From the NCBI RefSeq assembly GCF_015209745.1, contig NZ_CP063657.1, positions 248,001 through 312,000 of the forward strand: a stretch of DNA of 64,000 nucleotides, in the 5' to 3' direction. A program made the translations under genes and the position numbers. The notes beneath the pieces are model-generated. The model saw nothing but the letters and a program-made list of their open reading frames with translations, was not told the origin of the DNA and did no database searches. Shown piece after piece: positions 50,054 to 59,459 of this stretch. This stretch comes from Lysobacter avium (GTDB taxonomy: Bacteria > Pseudomonadota > Gammaproteobacteria > Xanthomonadales > Xanthomonadaceae). The first letter of the stretch is position 1, and every line of letters begins with the position of its first letter.

Positions 50054-53000
50054 GCCCCGGTTTCCGACCGCTGCGATCGTTCTGGCTGCTGCCGGTCTTG
50101 TCCTGATTGGCCTCGCCGGCCTGGGTGGCTGGCTGGCCGCCGTGGGTGGTTTGCTTGCCCAGCCGGTGCTCGCCCTCGCCGCACGCCGGCAACGACGTCC
50201 GGCACCGCTTTCGCCCTCCCATTTGCGGATCGAACTTGCGCCGCTACTGGCACTTTGGACCGTCGCCATTGGCGGGGTAGCGTTGCTGGTGGCGTGGCCG
50301 CTGTCGGCGCTGCTGGCCAGCGGCTCTCTGCCTGCCGCGTTGGCGCTGAGTGCGGTGGCAGGCGGCGCTCTGATTGTGCTGTGGCGCTTCTGGCCGGTAT
50401 GGCAGGGCCTGGAGCGTGACGGCGGCGCACTGGGGGACCACCACCGCGCCCTGGAAGGCCTGGAGCCGGGGGCGTGGCGCGGTCTTGGGATCGCCCTGGG
50501 CATCGGCGCAATCGCGGCATCGATCGTTGCATTGGCATGGCCGGAGTGGCTTGCGAATCACCAGCGCTGGATCGTGTCGGTCGTGCTGGCGCTGGTATCC
50601 GTGGCAGTGCACGGCTGGCTGCAGCGGGTCGAGCCGGCGAAGGCGCTGCAATATCTTGAGGAGATTGAAGAATCCGCGCTCGCCCACGATTCTTCCCTAC
50701 CGCCCACCGGCGAGGCCAAGCCTCCGGAAGACGGCGCGATCGTGGCTGAAGACGAGGGGGCGACCGCGCCGGACGAGTCGATTCCTGGGGACGCCGAGCC
50801 TGGGCCCGCAGAGGTCGCCCTCGCGAACGTGGCACCGGCGAACGTCATCAATCCCCAACTGGTGCCGCAGCTGTACGAGGCGGCGCGCAGTGGCCGGGTC
50901 GAGCGCGCACTTGAACTGATTGCCCAGGGCGCCGATCCGCACGCACTGCCGCCCGCGGATGATCGTGACCAGCGCAGTTTGGCGGTGCTGGCGGCCGTGT
51001 TGCCGGACTTGCGACTGCTGCGGGCGCTGATCGCCGCCGGTGTCGCGCTGAACCACATGCACGCCGGTTTGACGCCGCTGCTGGCGGCGACCCGCGACAG
51101 CTGGCACGGCCGACCCGACGCGGTCACCACGCTGCTGGCGAACGGGGCGGATCCACGCATCCGTGACGCGGAGGGCAACACGCCGCTGCACTTCGCCGCG
51201 CGCAGCTCCGACCCCGGCGTGGCGGCGCTTCTGCGTGATGCGGCGGCCGAGCTGGATGCGCTCAATGACGACGGCTTCTCGCCGCTGGGCGTCGCGTGCA
51301 TCGCTGGCAACTGGCGGCTGGCGCGCTTCCTGCTCGAGCGCGGCGCCAATCCGGATCCCGACGGCGGCCAGCCCGCGCTGCTCGCGGCCGCCGGGGGCGA
51401 GGAAGACGATCCCGCCGGCGTGGAACTGTTGCTCAAGCTCAAGGCCCGGGTGCATGCGGTGAACGCGGATGGCCGTACTGCCGTGCACGAGGGCGCACGC
51501 GCGGGCCATGCCAGCATCGTCGCAGCGCTGATCAAGGCCGGTGCGAATCCCGCGGCAACCGACAGCCTCGGGAGCAATGCGCTGCACGAAGCCGCGCGCG
51601 GCGGCCACGCCGCGGTGCTGGAACAATTGCTCGACGTGGCCGACCCCGCTGCCGCAACGGCCGCGGACGGGCAGGGCTGCAACGTATTGATGATTGCCTG
51701 CATGGCCCCGCAGACGCCGCCGGAGCTGGTGCAGCGCTTGCTGGATCTGGGGATCGACCCGGCGGTGCGGGATGAAGACGGGCGACGGGCGATCGATCGT
51801 GCCGCGGAAACCGGTCGCTGGTCGCTGGTGGCCGTGTTTGATCCTGCCTACGCAGTGCCATCGCAAGTGGCGGGCGCCGATGATGCGGGCCCTGCCGACC
51901 GCGCCCCCATCACCCTGCTGCGCGAAGGACTGGACGAAGGGCGCGAGCATGCCCTGGATACGGTCGCCGCGCTGCTTGGCCCGCGTCAGTTGGGCGCGCT
52001 TTTCCACGACGGCGATGGCGCCCTGCCGCCGCGCCAGATCGAGTGGCTGCTGGCGCGCGGGGCGGATCCGGAAGTCCGGGACGGCACCGGTACGACGCCG
52101 ATGTTCAACCTGCTCGGCAGTGGCCCGTCCGCGCAGGAATCGCTGACGGTGATGCTGCAGCGCGGAGTGTCGCCTGCCGGTGCGGGCGGACTTGCCCGAT
52201 TCCTCGCCGCCTGCATGACCCGCGGTCAGCCCGATGGTTCCCTGGAGCACCTTGCGCTGGAGCTGCTGGAACGCGGCGCCGATCCGTTTGCTCCCTCTCC
52301 CGGCGGCGACCCGGCGCTGGCCCTCGCGGTGCGGCTGGGCTGGCCGCAGCTGTTCACCCGCCTGCTGCAATCGGGCGTGGGGTTGGATGACCGCGACAGC
52401 CGCGGAATGAGTGCCCTCCACCTGGCGGCCGCCCTGGGGCGGGAAGCGATGCTCAAGCAACTGGTCGCGCACGGTGCCGCGCCGGGCCTGCTTGCCGCTG
52501 ACGGTCAGACCCCGCTGGGCGTCGCGCTGGCCTCCGGCCGTCGTGACCTCGCCGACTGGCTGGACTGGCGCGGCTGGCCGTTGCCGCGACGCCGGTTGCT
52601 GGCGTCCGATCTACCGTCTGCGGCCATGGCCGGTGACGCCGACGCAGTCCGCCGGCTGCTTGACCTGGGCTTGCCGGTGCACGCTGTCGACAGCCAGGGC
52701 TGCAGTGCGTTGCTGCGTGCGGCGGGCGGCGGCCATCGCGCCGTGGTCGACCTGTTGCTGGCACGCGGCGCCAGCGTTGGTCTCCCTGCCGGCTCCGGAG
52801 CCACCCCCTTGTCGGCCGCCGCGAGCATGCGCCATATGGACATCGTGGATCGCCTGATCGAGGCGGGTGCCGACGTCGAGCAACGCCTGCCGGGCGGCCT
52901 GACCGTTTTGATGATTGCCTGTGCACTCGGCTTCCCGGAGCTGGCGGCGCGACTGCTGTCGGCCGGGGCCGACCCGGATGCTGTCGATGACTCCGGAAGG

Positions 53001-53471
53001 ACCGGACTGCACTGCGCGGCGATGTTCGGCTTCGGCACGCGCGATCGGACCCGCCTGGTCACGCTGCTGGACACGCTGCTGCTGGCGAGCGATGACGGCG
53101 CGCTGCAGCCAACGGGGGATGGCCCGTCGCCCGTGCTGCTGTTGCTGGGCGCGGCTGCCGACCAGGGCGCGCATGCCGATGAGGAAGTGCTGATCGCGGG
53201 TCTGGAGCACTTGATGGACAACGGCGCGAGCCTGGAAGCCCAGGACGCCCGCGGTTTCGGGCCCCTGCACCTCGCTGCACTGCACGGACTGCTGGGCGTG
53301 GTGAAGTGGCTGCTGCGCGCTGGAGCGGATCCCGACCTGCGCGACACACTGAATCGCAGTCCGCGCGAGATCGCGGTGATGCGCGGGTTCGTGGATATCG
53401 CCGCGCAGTTCACCTCAGCCCATCCCGTGGGCGACGTCTCCATGGCCCGGTTTCTGCGCGAGAAACAGTAA
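50046..53471 (+). CDS. Large ankyrin-repeat inner-membrane protein
   Basis: A 1141-residue protein. The first about 190 residues contain five or six membrane helices (AAIVLAAAGLVLIGLAGLGG, LAPLLALWTVAIGGVALLV and others). An acidic linker (about 215-260) follows, then some 25 ankyrin-type repeats up to the C-terminus, such as EGNTPLHFAARSSDPGVAAL, DGRTAVHEGARAGHASIVAA and ARGFGPLHLAALHGLLGVVK. Repeats are interrupted near 615-650 by a non-repeat segment. The ankyrin part should face the cytoplasm as a protein-binding scaffold. The partner is unknown. It overlaps ycgL by eight bases, so the two form one operon. Ankyrin proteins of this size and design are uncommon in bacteria. Confidence 0.85.
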   Translation: MPEPRFPTAAIVLAAAGLVLIGLAGLGGWLAAVGGLLAQPVLALAARRQRRPAPLSPSHLRIELAPLLALWTVAIGGVALLVAWPLSALLASGSLPAALALSAVAGGALIVLWRFWPVWQGLERDGGALGDHHRALEGLEPGAWRGLGIALGIGAIAASIVALAWPEWLANHQRWIVSVVLALVSVAVHGWLQRVEPAKALQYLEEIEESALAHDSSLPPTGEAKPPEDGAIVAEDEGATAPDESIPGDAEPGPAEVALANVAPANVINPQLVPQLYEAARSGRVERALELIAQGADPHALPPADDRDQRSLAVLAAVLPDLRLLRALIAAGVALNHMHAGLTPLLAATRDSWHGRPDAVTTLLANGADPRIRDAEGNTPLHFAARSSDPGVAALLRDAAAELDALNDDGFSPLGVACIAGNWRLARFLLERGANPDPDGGQPALLAAAGGEEDDPAGVELLLKLKARVHAVNADGRTAVHEGARAGHASIVAALIKAGANPAATDSLGSNALHEAARGGHAAVLEQLLDVADPAAATAADGQGCNVLMIACMAPQTPPELVQRLLDLGIDPAVRDEDGRRAIDRAAETGRWSLVAVFDPAYAVPSQVAGADDAGPADRAPITLLREGLDEGREHALDTVAALLGPRQLGALFHDGDGALPPRQIEWLLARGADPEVRDGTGTTPMFNLLGSGPSAQESLTVMLQRGVSPAGAGGLARFLAACMTRGQPDGSLEHLALELLERGADPFAPSPGGDPALALAVRLGWPQLFTRLLQSGVGLDDRDSRGMSALHLAAALGREAMLKQLVAHGAAPGLLAADGQTPLGVALASGRRDLADWLDWRGWPLPRRRLLASDLPSAAMAGDADAVRRLLDLGLPVHAVDSQGCSALLRAAGGGHRAVVDLLLARGASVGLPAGSGATPLSAAASMRHMDIVDRLIEAGADVEQRLPGGLTVLMIACALGFPELAARLLSAGADPDAVDDSGRTGLHCAAMFGFGTRDRTRLVTLLDTLLLASDDGALQPTGDGPSPVLLLLGAAADQGAHADEEVLIAGLEHLMDNGASLEAQDARGFGPLHLAALHGLLGVVKWLLRAGADPDLRDTLNRSPREIAVMRGFVDIAAQFTSAHPVGDVSMARFLREKQ

Positions 53472-53515
53472 GAGGCGTTCTCGCTGGTGCGGAATCGTGC
53501 GTTCTGGCGCGCGCC

Positions 53516-55342
53516 TCAGTGGGTCTCCTGCGAGCGTCGGGACGCGGCGATGCCTCCCAGCACGCCTTCGCCCAGGTCGGCATCAAACAGCTGCTCCAAC
53601 TCCCGTCGTGCCAGCGTGGATGCCTCCAGCACCGCGTCCGGATCGTCGTGGACGCGGTACTGCGCTTCCAGCAGTCGTTCGTCGTGGGCGAGAAACCGTT
53701 GCGCGTGATCCCGGGCGACGGCAGGCGGTAGCCCGAGAGCGACCAGCACCTCCTCGCCCAGCTTGAGGCTGGAGTGCAGCATCTCGCGCAGGCTGAATGC
53801 GCCCAGGTCGCGCAGTTGCCAGGCGTGGCGGCGGTCGCGGGCGCGCGCATACACCTTCGCCTCCGGGTACAGGCGGCGGATCACGCGCACCGTCTGCAGG
53901 CTGCCTTGGGGATCGTCGATGGCGATGACAAACACCTTGACGTGGCTGGCGCCAGCCGAACGCAGCAACTCGGGCTTGGCCGGATCCCCGTAGAAAAGGG
54001 GATTGCCGAAACGACGCATGAAGTCGACCTGATCGGCGCTGTGCTCGATCGCGATGAAGGGCACCTTCTGGGCCACCAGCATGCGCGCCACGATCTGGCC
54101 AAAGCGGCCGAATCCCGCGATCAATACCTGCGGATGGCCGTCGGGCGGCGGTGGCTCTTTGGGTGGTTCCGGCCGCGCTACCGGCTGGCCGCGAAGCATC
54201 CGCGCGACCGCGATCATCAGCACCGGCGTCAGCGCCATGGACACGCCCACCGCTGCCACCAGTCGATCGCGCATGACCGCCTCCAGCAGGCCCGCCTTGA
54301 CCGCCTCGGCGAACACGACGAACGCAAACTCTCCGCCGACCGCCAGCACACTGGCCAACTGCAACGCGTCGCGCCGCGACAGCTTGCCCGGCTTGATGCC
54401 GACCGCCACCAGGATGGCGAACTTGACCACCATCAGGGCGAGTACCAACAGCTCGATCAACACCGGCTCCGCAACGACCAGCTTGAGGTCGACGCTCATG
54501 CCGACCGCCATGAAGAACAGCCCGAGCAGCAGACCCTTGAACGGTTCGATCTGCGCTTCCAGCTCGTGACGGAACTCCGAGTCGGCCAGCAACACGCCGG
54601 CCAGGAACGCGCCCAGGCCGGCCGACAGACCCGCGCTCTGCATCAGCAGCGCCGATCCAAGCACGACCAACAAGGCCGCGCCGGTAAATACCTCCGGCAT
54701 CAGCGAGCGCGCCACGAAGCGGAACAGGTGGCGCAGCAGGAACCGCCCGCCCAGCACCAGTGCCGCCATGGCGAACGCGGCCTTGGCGATCGCGTCCCAG
54801 CCCAACCCGCCTTCGGCGACCAGGTTGGCCTTCCCCAGCAGCGGGATCGCCGCGAGCAGTGGGATCGCGGTGAGATCCTGGAACAGCAGGATCGCGAACG
54901 CCAGCCGCCCGTGCTCGCTGCCCAGCGCCTTGCGCTCCGACAACAGCTGCAAGCCGACCGCCGTGGAGGAGAGTGCCAGCCCCAGGCCGACCACCAGCGC
55001 CGTTTTCCAGCCAAACCCGGCGAAGGTGGCCAGCACGCCCATCACCACGCCGGTGATCAGCATCTGCGCCCCGCCGACCCCGAACACCGGACGGCGCATC
55101 ACCTTCAGCCGTGACGGCGAGAGCTCCAGCCCGATCACGAACAGCATCATCACCACGCCGATCTCGGACGCGGCGAGCACCGGCTCCGCATCGCGAATGA
55201 CCCGCAGACCGAACGGCCCCAGCACAACGCCCGCAGCGAGATACCCCAGCACCGCGCCCAGCCCGAACCGGCGGAACACCGGCACCGCTATCACCGCTGC
55301 CAGCAGGAACACCACCGCAAGTTCAAGACCGCCGCCGCTCAT
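53516..55342 (-). CDS. CPA2 monovalent cation:proton antiporter (KefB/KefC-like)
   Basis: A 608-residue potassium-efflux-type antiporter. About 12 membrane helices span residues 5-385, with LSSTAVGLQLLSERKALGSE and FQDLTAIPLLAAIPLLGKAN matching the ion-path segments of Kef proteins. A Pro-rich linker leads to a cytoplasmic RCK/TrkA-N domain (about 400-520) with the nucleotide-binding GFGRFGQIVARML. The C-terminal tail is helical. Regulation by glutathione adducts is known for Kef; whether it applies here is unclear, and no KefF/KefG ancillary gene is adjacent. It converges with the ankyrin gene with 44 bases between stops. Confidence 0.9.
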   Translation of the reverse strand: MSGGGLELAVVFLLAAVIAVPVFRRFGLGAVLGYLAAGVVLGPFGLRVIRDAEPVLAASEIGVVMMLFVIGLELSPSRLKVMRRPVFGVGGAQMLITGVVMGVLATFAGFGWKTALVVGLGLALSSTAVGLQLLSERKALGSEHGRLAFAILLFQDLTAIPLLAAIPLLGKANLVAEGGLGWDAIAKAAFAMAALVLGGRFLLRHLFRFVARSLMPEVFTGAALLVVLGSALLMQSAGLSAGLGAFLAGVLLADSEFRHELEAQIEPFKGLLLGLFFMAVGMSVDLKLVVAEPVLIELLVLALMVVKFAILVAVGIKPGKLSRRDALQLASVLAVGGEFAFVVFAEAVKAGLLEAVMRDRLVAAVGVSMALTPVLMIAVARMLRGQPVARPEPPKEPPPPDGHPQVLIAGFGRFGQIVARMLVAQKVPFIAIEHSADQVDFMRRFGNPLFYGDPAKPELLRSAGASHVKVFVIAIDDPQGSLQTVRVIRRLYPEAKVYARARDRRHAWQLRDLGAFSLREMLHSSLKLGEEVLVALGLPPAVARDHAQRFLAHDERLLEAQYRVHDDPDAVLEASTLARRELEQLFDADLGEGVLGGIAASRRSQETH

Positions 55343-55479
55343 CGCGTACCTCTTCAGGGGAGCGGTTGATTATGCGGCAGGGGCTGGGAGGAGTGTTCGA
55401 GTGTGGAGTAGGGCGCGAGCGAGTGCGCAGGACTTCTCTGGATCGATGAATCACATGCCTATCGTCGTCGTAGCGATTA

Positions 55480-55566
55480 GCTTCCGGAATCTCTGGCATG
55501 CACTTGGGAGATAACCGTATCCAGCTCGGTCGCCATCGAGTTGGAACCGCGGCACCAGGCCGGCTA
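55480..55566 (-). pseudogene. Remnant of a second VasX-like effector
   Basis: Between the kefC-type gene and the likely immunity gene. A minus-strand frame bounded by stops at both ends reads PAWCRGSNSMATELDTVIS. The section GSNSMATELDT matches GANSMATKLDT in the effector at 56616-59459. The DNA also agrees over roughly 40 bases, including 21 of 26 in the best part. It has no start and is too short to work. It is likely the leftover of an older effector C-terminus after replacement. The short length keeps confidence moderate. Confidence 0.4.
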
Positions 55567-55580
55567 CTACCATGCGTGCC

Positions 55581-56612
55581 TTACTCGAATGCTCCCCACA
55601 TGAATTCGACGAGCCAGACGACACCGGTGAGAACCACAAGGGAACCGACTACGAGGCAAATGGCCGGCCAGCCGAGCTCCCAGAAGCCATACCTGCCATT
55701 GCTCCGCCAGTCCTTTCGGTACGGGTCATCCGGATCGGGCTGGCAGGCGGCCTCAATTTCCGCGGGCCAGACAGGAACCTTGCAGGTGGCCATCGCGATC
55801 CACCTGCCCCAGGTGGTCAGTGCCCATAGAGGCGAAGCCAGCAGTTGCAGCGCCGGCCACTTCACCATCAAGGCGAACGTGCGCACCAGGCCGAAGACCA
55901 CGCCTTCCTTGCGACCGTTGATGGGCATGCACATTTCTGTTGTGTTGTAGCTTTGCTGCGGACCGTCCGGTGCCTCCATGTAACGCCTGATGTATTCCCA
56001 CAGACACATCAATCCGGCCCGCTCACCCAGATACGCATAAGCCAGCGTAAACGTATCGACGACGGTCTCGCCGTCGTCGGCCAAGACGTGGGCGCGCACG
56101 TCGTAGCTGGTCTGACCCATCGTCAGCTCATTCTCCACCACGCACAGGAAAAGATCATCCCAATTGGCGCTGATGATAGAGCGGTCGGGGCGATAGGCGT
56201 AAACTCGTCGCGTCTTTCGGTTTAATCGGATGGGGTAATGGGTTTGGCGGAAGCAGTCGAACCGGACGACCCACCAACCTGCATAGGCAAAGGAACCGAA
56301 TATTGCGGCAATTGCTAAGACCGACGCCAACATCACTGGGTCTCTTTCGCCGATAGCTGAAAAAGAAAATGCGAATGCAAAAACGGCGATCGGCACTCCG
56401 ATTAATAATCCCATCCACGTTGCGTAGCCTTTCGAGGAGTACCACCGATCGATAACTTCCAGATATGTGCTGTCGAGTTTGATTACCGACAGCCAGTCCA
56501 GCGGCTCAGCGCTCGCAGTCACGTGCCGCTGCAACTGGTTAGCTTTCTCTTCGCACGTCAGGGGACGATTGAGCTTGTAGGCAGTGAAGCGGTTTAGTCC
56601 GGTGAAGTCCAC
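55581..56612 (-). CDS. Membrane protein, likely immunity to the VasX-like effector (DUF6708-like)
   Basis: A 343-residue protein with membrane helices near 65-85 and 92-115 and another near 310-335. The charged middle domain (RLNRKTRRVYAYRPDRSIIS, then WDDLFLCVVENELTMGQ) resembles DUF6708 proteins found beside type VI effectors. It is three bases after the effector gene and last in the vgrG operon, the usual immunity position. The known VasX immunity protein TsiV2 is also a multi-helix inner-membrane protein, which supports the reading. Base composition is less GC-rich than in housekeeping neighbours, with AT-rich stretches around 56280-56420, consistent with horizontal acquisition. Direct proof of immunity is lacking. 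Confidence 0.68.
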   Translation of the reverse strand: MDFTGLNRFTAYKLNRPLTCEEKANQLQRHVTASAEPLDWLSVIKLDSTYLEVIDRWYSSKGYATWMGLLIGVPIAVFAFAFSFSAIGERDPVMLASVLAIAAIFGSFAYAGWWVVRFDCFRQTHYPIRLNRKTRRVYAYRPDRSIISANWDDLFLCVVENELTMGQTSYDVRAHVLADDGETVVDTFTLAYAYLGERAGLMCLWEYIRRYMEAPDGPQQSYNTTEMCMPINGRKEGVVFGLVRTFALMVKWPALQLLASPLWALTTWGRWIAMATCKVPVWPAEIEAACQPDPDDPYRKDWRSNGRYGFWELGWPAICLVVGSLVVLTGVVWLVEFMWGAFE

Positions 56613-56615
56613 GTA

Positions 56616-59459
56616 TCAATGCTCCGGTACAGCTGTAGCTGGTGCTGTTTCGTCATCGCTTTTAAAGCCGAGCGCCTTCATCGCGAGTCCGAACTGCTTC
56701 ATTTCCTCATTGAGGTCTTGATAGCGGCGACCTGCATCAAGAGCGCCGAACAAGCAGCGTTCCAGCCAGTCCTGAAGTTCATCGGTCTTGAAAAATTCGA
56801 CCAGCAGTGCGATGGCGATGCCGATCACCACCAAAATCAGGCCAACACCGGTGGCTGACACGCCAAATATTAGTGCGCCGAATGCCCCCCCGAAAAGCAA
56901 GGCTGCCCCGAGGCCAGTCGCAGCCGACAGTGCATATAGCCAAACCATGCCGGCATTGCCCCTTTGGTATTCTCGCCATGCGCTCCTTGCATCTATCACC
57001 GCCACAATTCCTGCCGCCACAACACCAATTCCCCGACTGACAACACCCAGTACCTTCACCCAGTACGTCGACGCTGCTTTCGCCAATCGGATATTCCCCG
57101 CCTTGCCCCCTGCTACAACGCCATCATGGATCAGGTTGCCCACTCCGCCGACGATCGCGGCCACGCTGCTGCGAAACCGCCAATTGTTCTCCGAACGCTT
57201 GTGGGACATACTGGTGTCGAGTTTTGTCGCCATCGAATTGGCACCCACTATCTGGAGGACCAGCCCGATCACCGCCAGCCGTGAATTGGTGCCGAACATC
57301 GCGCGGAACCGTGCCATGTCATTCTTCGGCCACTCATTCATCCGCAGTGCCGCGCCCGCGGCTTCTGCGGCCGCCTGCGCCGGTGTCAGGCCCGCCTTGA
57401 TCTGTGTCACCGCGAACCGGTCAACGCGCAGGGCGACTTTAGATGCACCGAAGCGACCGCTCTCTCCCCGGGTCTGAATCGTTTGTCGGCGACCGCGCGA
57501 CTGGATTTCCAGCCTGCGCTTTAGCAGCTCAATATCTACGTTCTCCAGCGCCTCCGGGTTGATCTCTTTCATCAGTCTCACCATCACATCCAGCGCCTCA
57601 TCCACAGTGCCGACGTGCGTTACCATCGTAATCGGTGCTTCGCCAATGATACCCAGCGCGATTACCAACCGGCCAACAGTATTGTCGATCATTCCGTTCA
57701 ACACTCGGATGACCGGCCCACCCACGGCGGTGAGCAACTGCGCGACGATATTCTGGCCACCAGCGTCGAGATGCTTAAGCGATTTGCCGTACAACGCTAT
57801 AAGCGTCTTCCACTGCACGTCGGGTAGTTCGCCTTTCGGCAGTCCTTTTCCCGGTACTGCTTTGTCCAGTGCTTCGATCACCTCTTGCTGGTTGTACAGA
57901 AGCGCACGCTGTAGCAGATTACGCGGATCGGCGGTATTGGCAGTCAGCCAGTCCTGATAGGTGTCGAAACAGATCTGATTCTGCTGGGTGTCCTGGATGC
58001 AAAGTAACAGTGCTTGCACATAGCCCGCGCCGGATTCGGCGTCGGTATCATCGTGGTTGCAGATGAAGCTGCCTGTCGTCGCATCGCTTGTCAGCCACGC
58101 ACAGTGCGCTTTAGCCAATGGCACCATCTGCTCGCGATCGAATTTCTCCAGTCGCGGCTGATACACCCGCTTGCGCCATGCATCGGGTTCACCGGATCGC
58201 AGCTGATTGCGGTACTTCTTCCACGCCTTGTCGGCGATATCGTCCAGGTCGGACTGCGTGAGGGCGTCAGCTGCCGACTGCTTCGCGGTCTCGATCTTGG
58301 CCTCCCACTGCTTGCGGTAGACCGGATCGCTCATTCGTTCCAAGTGCTCTGTTTGCATTCGGTCGCGTACGGGATCGCGGATGCCGTCCATCGACATCAC
58401 CGGTATTTTTTTCCAGTAATAAAGATCGGAAACCGCTTTTTGTTGTCGCGTGTGGATCTCGTCAAGTTCAGCCTGATTGCGGATTGCTTCCTCGAGCGAA
58501 TCCACCAACGCTGAGATCGCTAATGGCCGCTCCAAATCCTCTTGACCCAAAAAGTCCTGAAGCCGATTGCCCATCAGAGCCGCGATCTCCATGGTGATCC
58601 CCACTGGATCGTCAACCGCCACCAGCATGGGCTCATGCGGTTGAGCTGCGGCTGCGGCCCAGTCCATCAGGCCGGGCGCTTCATGTTTGCAAGCCTCAAA
58701 CCGATGAGGCGAGAAATTGAGCGGCGGGAATGACGTGATCTTCACGGTCTCGAGGGTTATCGCCAGCATCGGCTGTCCGGTTTCCGGGTCGATCTCGGGT
58801 TCACCGGTCTCGCTATCCATCACCACGCTGTATTCAGGCTGCTTTTCCTCTTCTCCGCGCTCCGTTCCGGCAATGGCGAACTCGTTCACGATCTTCGGCA
58901 GCTGGTTGAACGGTGCGGTATGAGGCTGTGACGTGCTTCCTGCCAGCCATTGTTTGATGTCAACCACGCGCATGTGCTTTTCGCGGTACACCTGCTTCCT
59001 GTGGCGGTCCAGCACTAATGGTGTCCACGCGGTATCGGAAAAACCCAGCCAGACTTTTCCGGCTTGCTGTGCATCGGGGATCGTTATACAGCGAGCCACG
59101 AATTCCTCTCCGGTACGGAAGCAGGAGAACTCGATCTTGTCGGCATCGGGTGGCGTAGTGTCTGTTATGTCGAACTCATAAAGGTAGCCGAGTCCCGTAA
59201 CCAGATACGCCTTCCATTCCCCCCGCGCTTCATTGAAGACGTAAAGATAGCCGGGCCGCAGCAGGCGACCGGTGTACTTGGCCGATTGGGCGGGGAGTGC
59301 GATGTCCGTAATGCCAGCACTCATGTTGGCAGGCAGGTCGAGCGCCTTCCACGTTGAGCGTACATCTTCGTAGTCTGTACGGGCAATGGCGGCGCGGAGC
59401 GGCAGAATGGGCAGTCCCTTCTTCTCGCAGAACGGGCATGAAGCGCTAGGCTCAGTCAC
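56616..59459 (-). CDS. VasX-like pore-forming type VI effector (BTH_I2691 family)
   Basis: A 947-residue toxin. The N-terminus is the VasX/BTH_I2691 signature: a CxxC knuckle (Cys8, Cys11 in SCPFCEKKGLPILPLR), then LLRPGYLYVFNEARGEWKAY. The middle is soluble and helical. The C-terminal third has strong hydrophobic helices (VSRGIGVVAAGIVAVIDA, then LYALSAATGLGAALLFGGAF and VGLILVVIGIAIALLVEF), suited to colicin-like membrane insertion. It is probably delivered on VgrG into competitor cells to depolarise membranes. The GTG start overlaps the DUF4123 stop (GTGA); the immunity gene is three bases downstream. Codon use is less GC-rich than in the core genes. Confidence 0.82.
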   Translation of the reverse strand: MTEPSASCPFCEKKGLPILPLRAAIARTDYEDVRSTWKALDLPANMSAGITDIALPAQSAKYTGRLLRPGYLYVFNEARGEWKAYLVTGLGYLYEFDITDTTPPDADKIEFSCFRTGEEFVARCITIPDAQQAGKVWLGFSDTAWTPLVLDRHRKQVYREKHMRVVDIKQWLAGSTSQPHTAPFNQLPKIVNEFAIAGTERGEEEKQPEYSVVMDSETGEPEIDPETGQPMLAITLETVKITSFPPLNFSPHRFEACKHEAPGLMDWAAAAAQPHEPMLVAVDDPVGITMEIAALMGNRLQDFLGQEDLERPLAISALVDSLEEAIRNQAELDEIHTRQQKAVSDLYYWKKIPVMSMDGIRDPVRDRMQTEHLERMSDPVYRKQWEAKIETAKQSAADALTQSDLDDIADKAWKKYRNQLRSGEPDAWRKRVYQPRLEKFDREQMVPLAKAHCAWLTSDATTGSFICNHDDTDAESGAGYVQALLLCIQDTQQNQICFDTYQDWLTANTADPRNLLQRALLYNQQEVIEALDKAVPGKGLPKGELPDVQWKTLIALYGKSLKHLDAGGQNIVAQLLTAVGGPVIRVLNGMIDNTVGRLVIALGIIGEAPITMVTHVGTVDEALDVMVRLMKEINPEALENVDIELLKRRLEIQSRGRRQTIQTRGESGRFGASKVALRVDRFAVTQIKAGLTPAQAAAEAAGAALRMNEWPKNDMARFRAMFGTNSRLAVIGLVLQIVGANSMATKLDTSMSHKRSENNWRFRSSVAAIVGGVGNLIHDGVVAGGKAGNIRLAKAASTYWVKVLGVVSRGIGVVAAGIVAVIDARSAWREYQRGNAGMVWLYALSAATGLGAALLFGGAFGALIFGVSATGVGLILVVIGIAIALLVEFFKTDELQDWLERCLFGALDAGRRYQDLNEEMKQFGLAMKALGFKSDDETAPATAVPEH

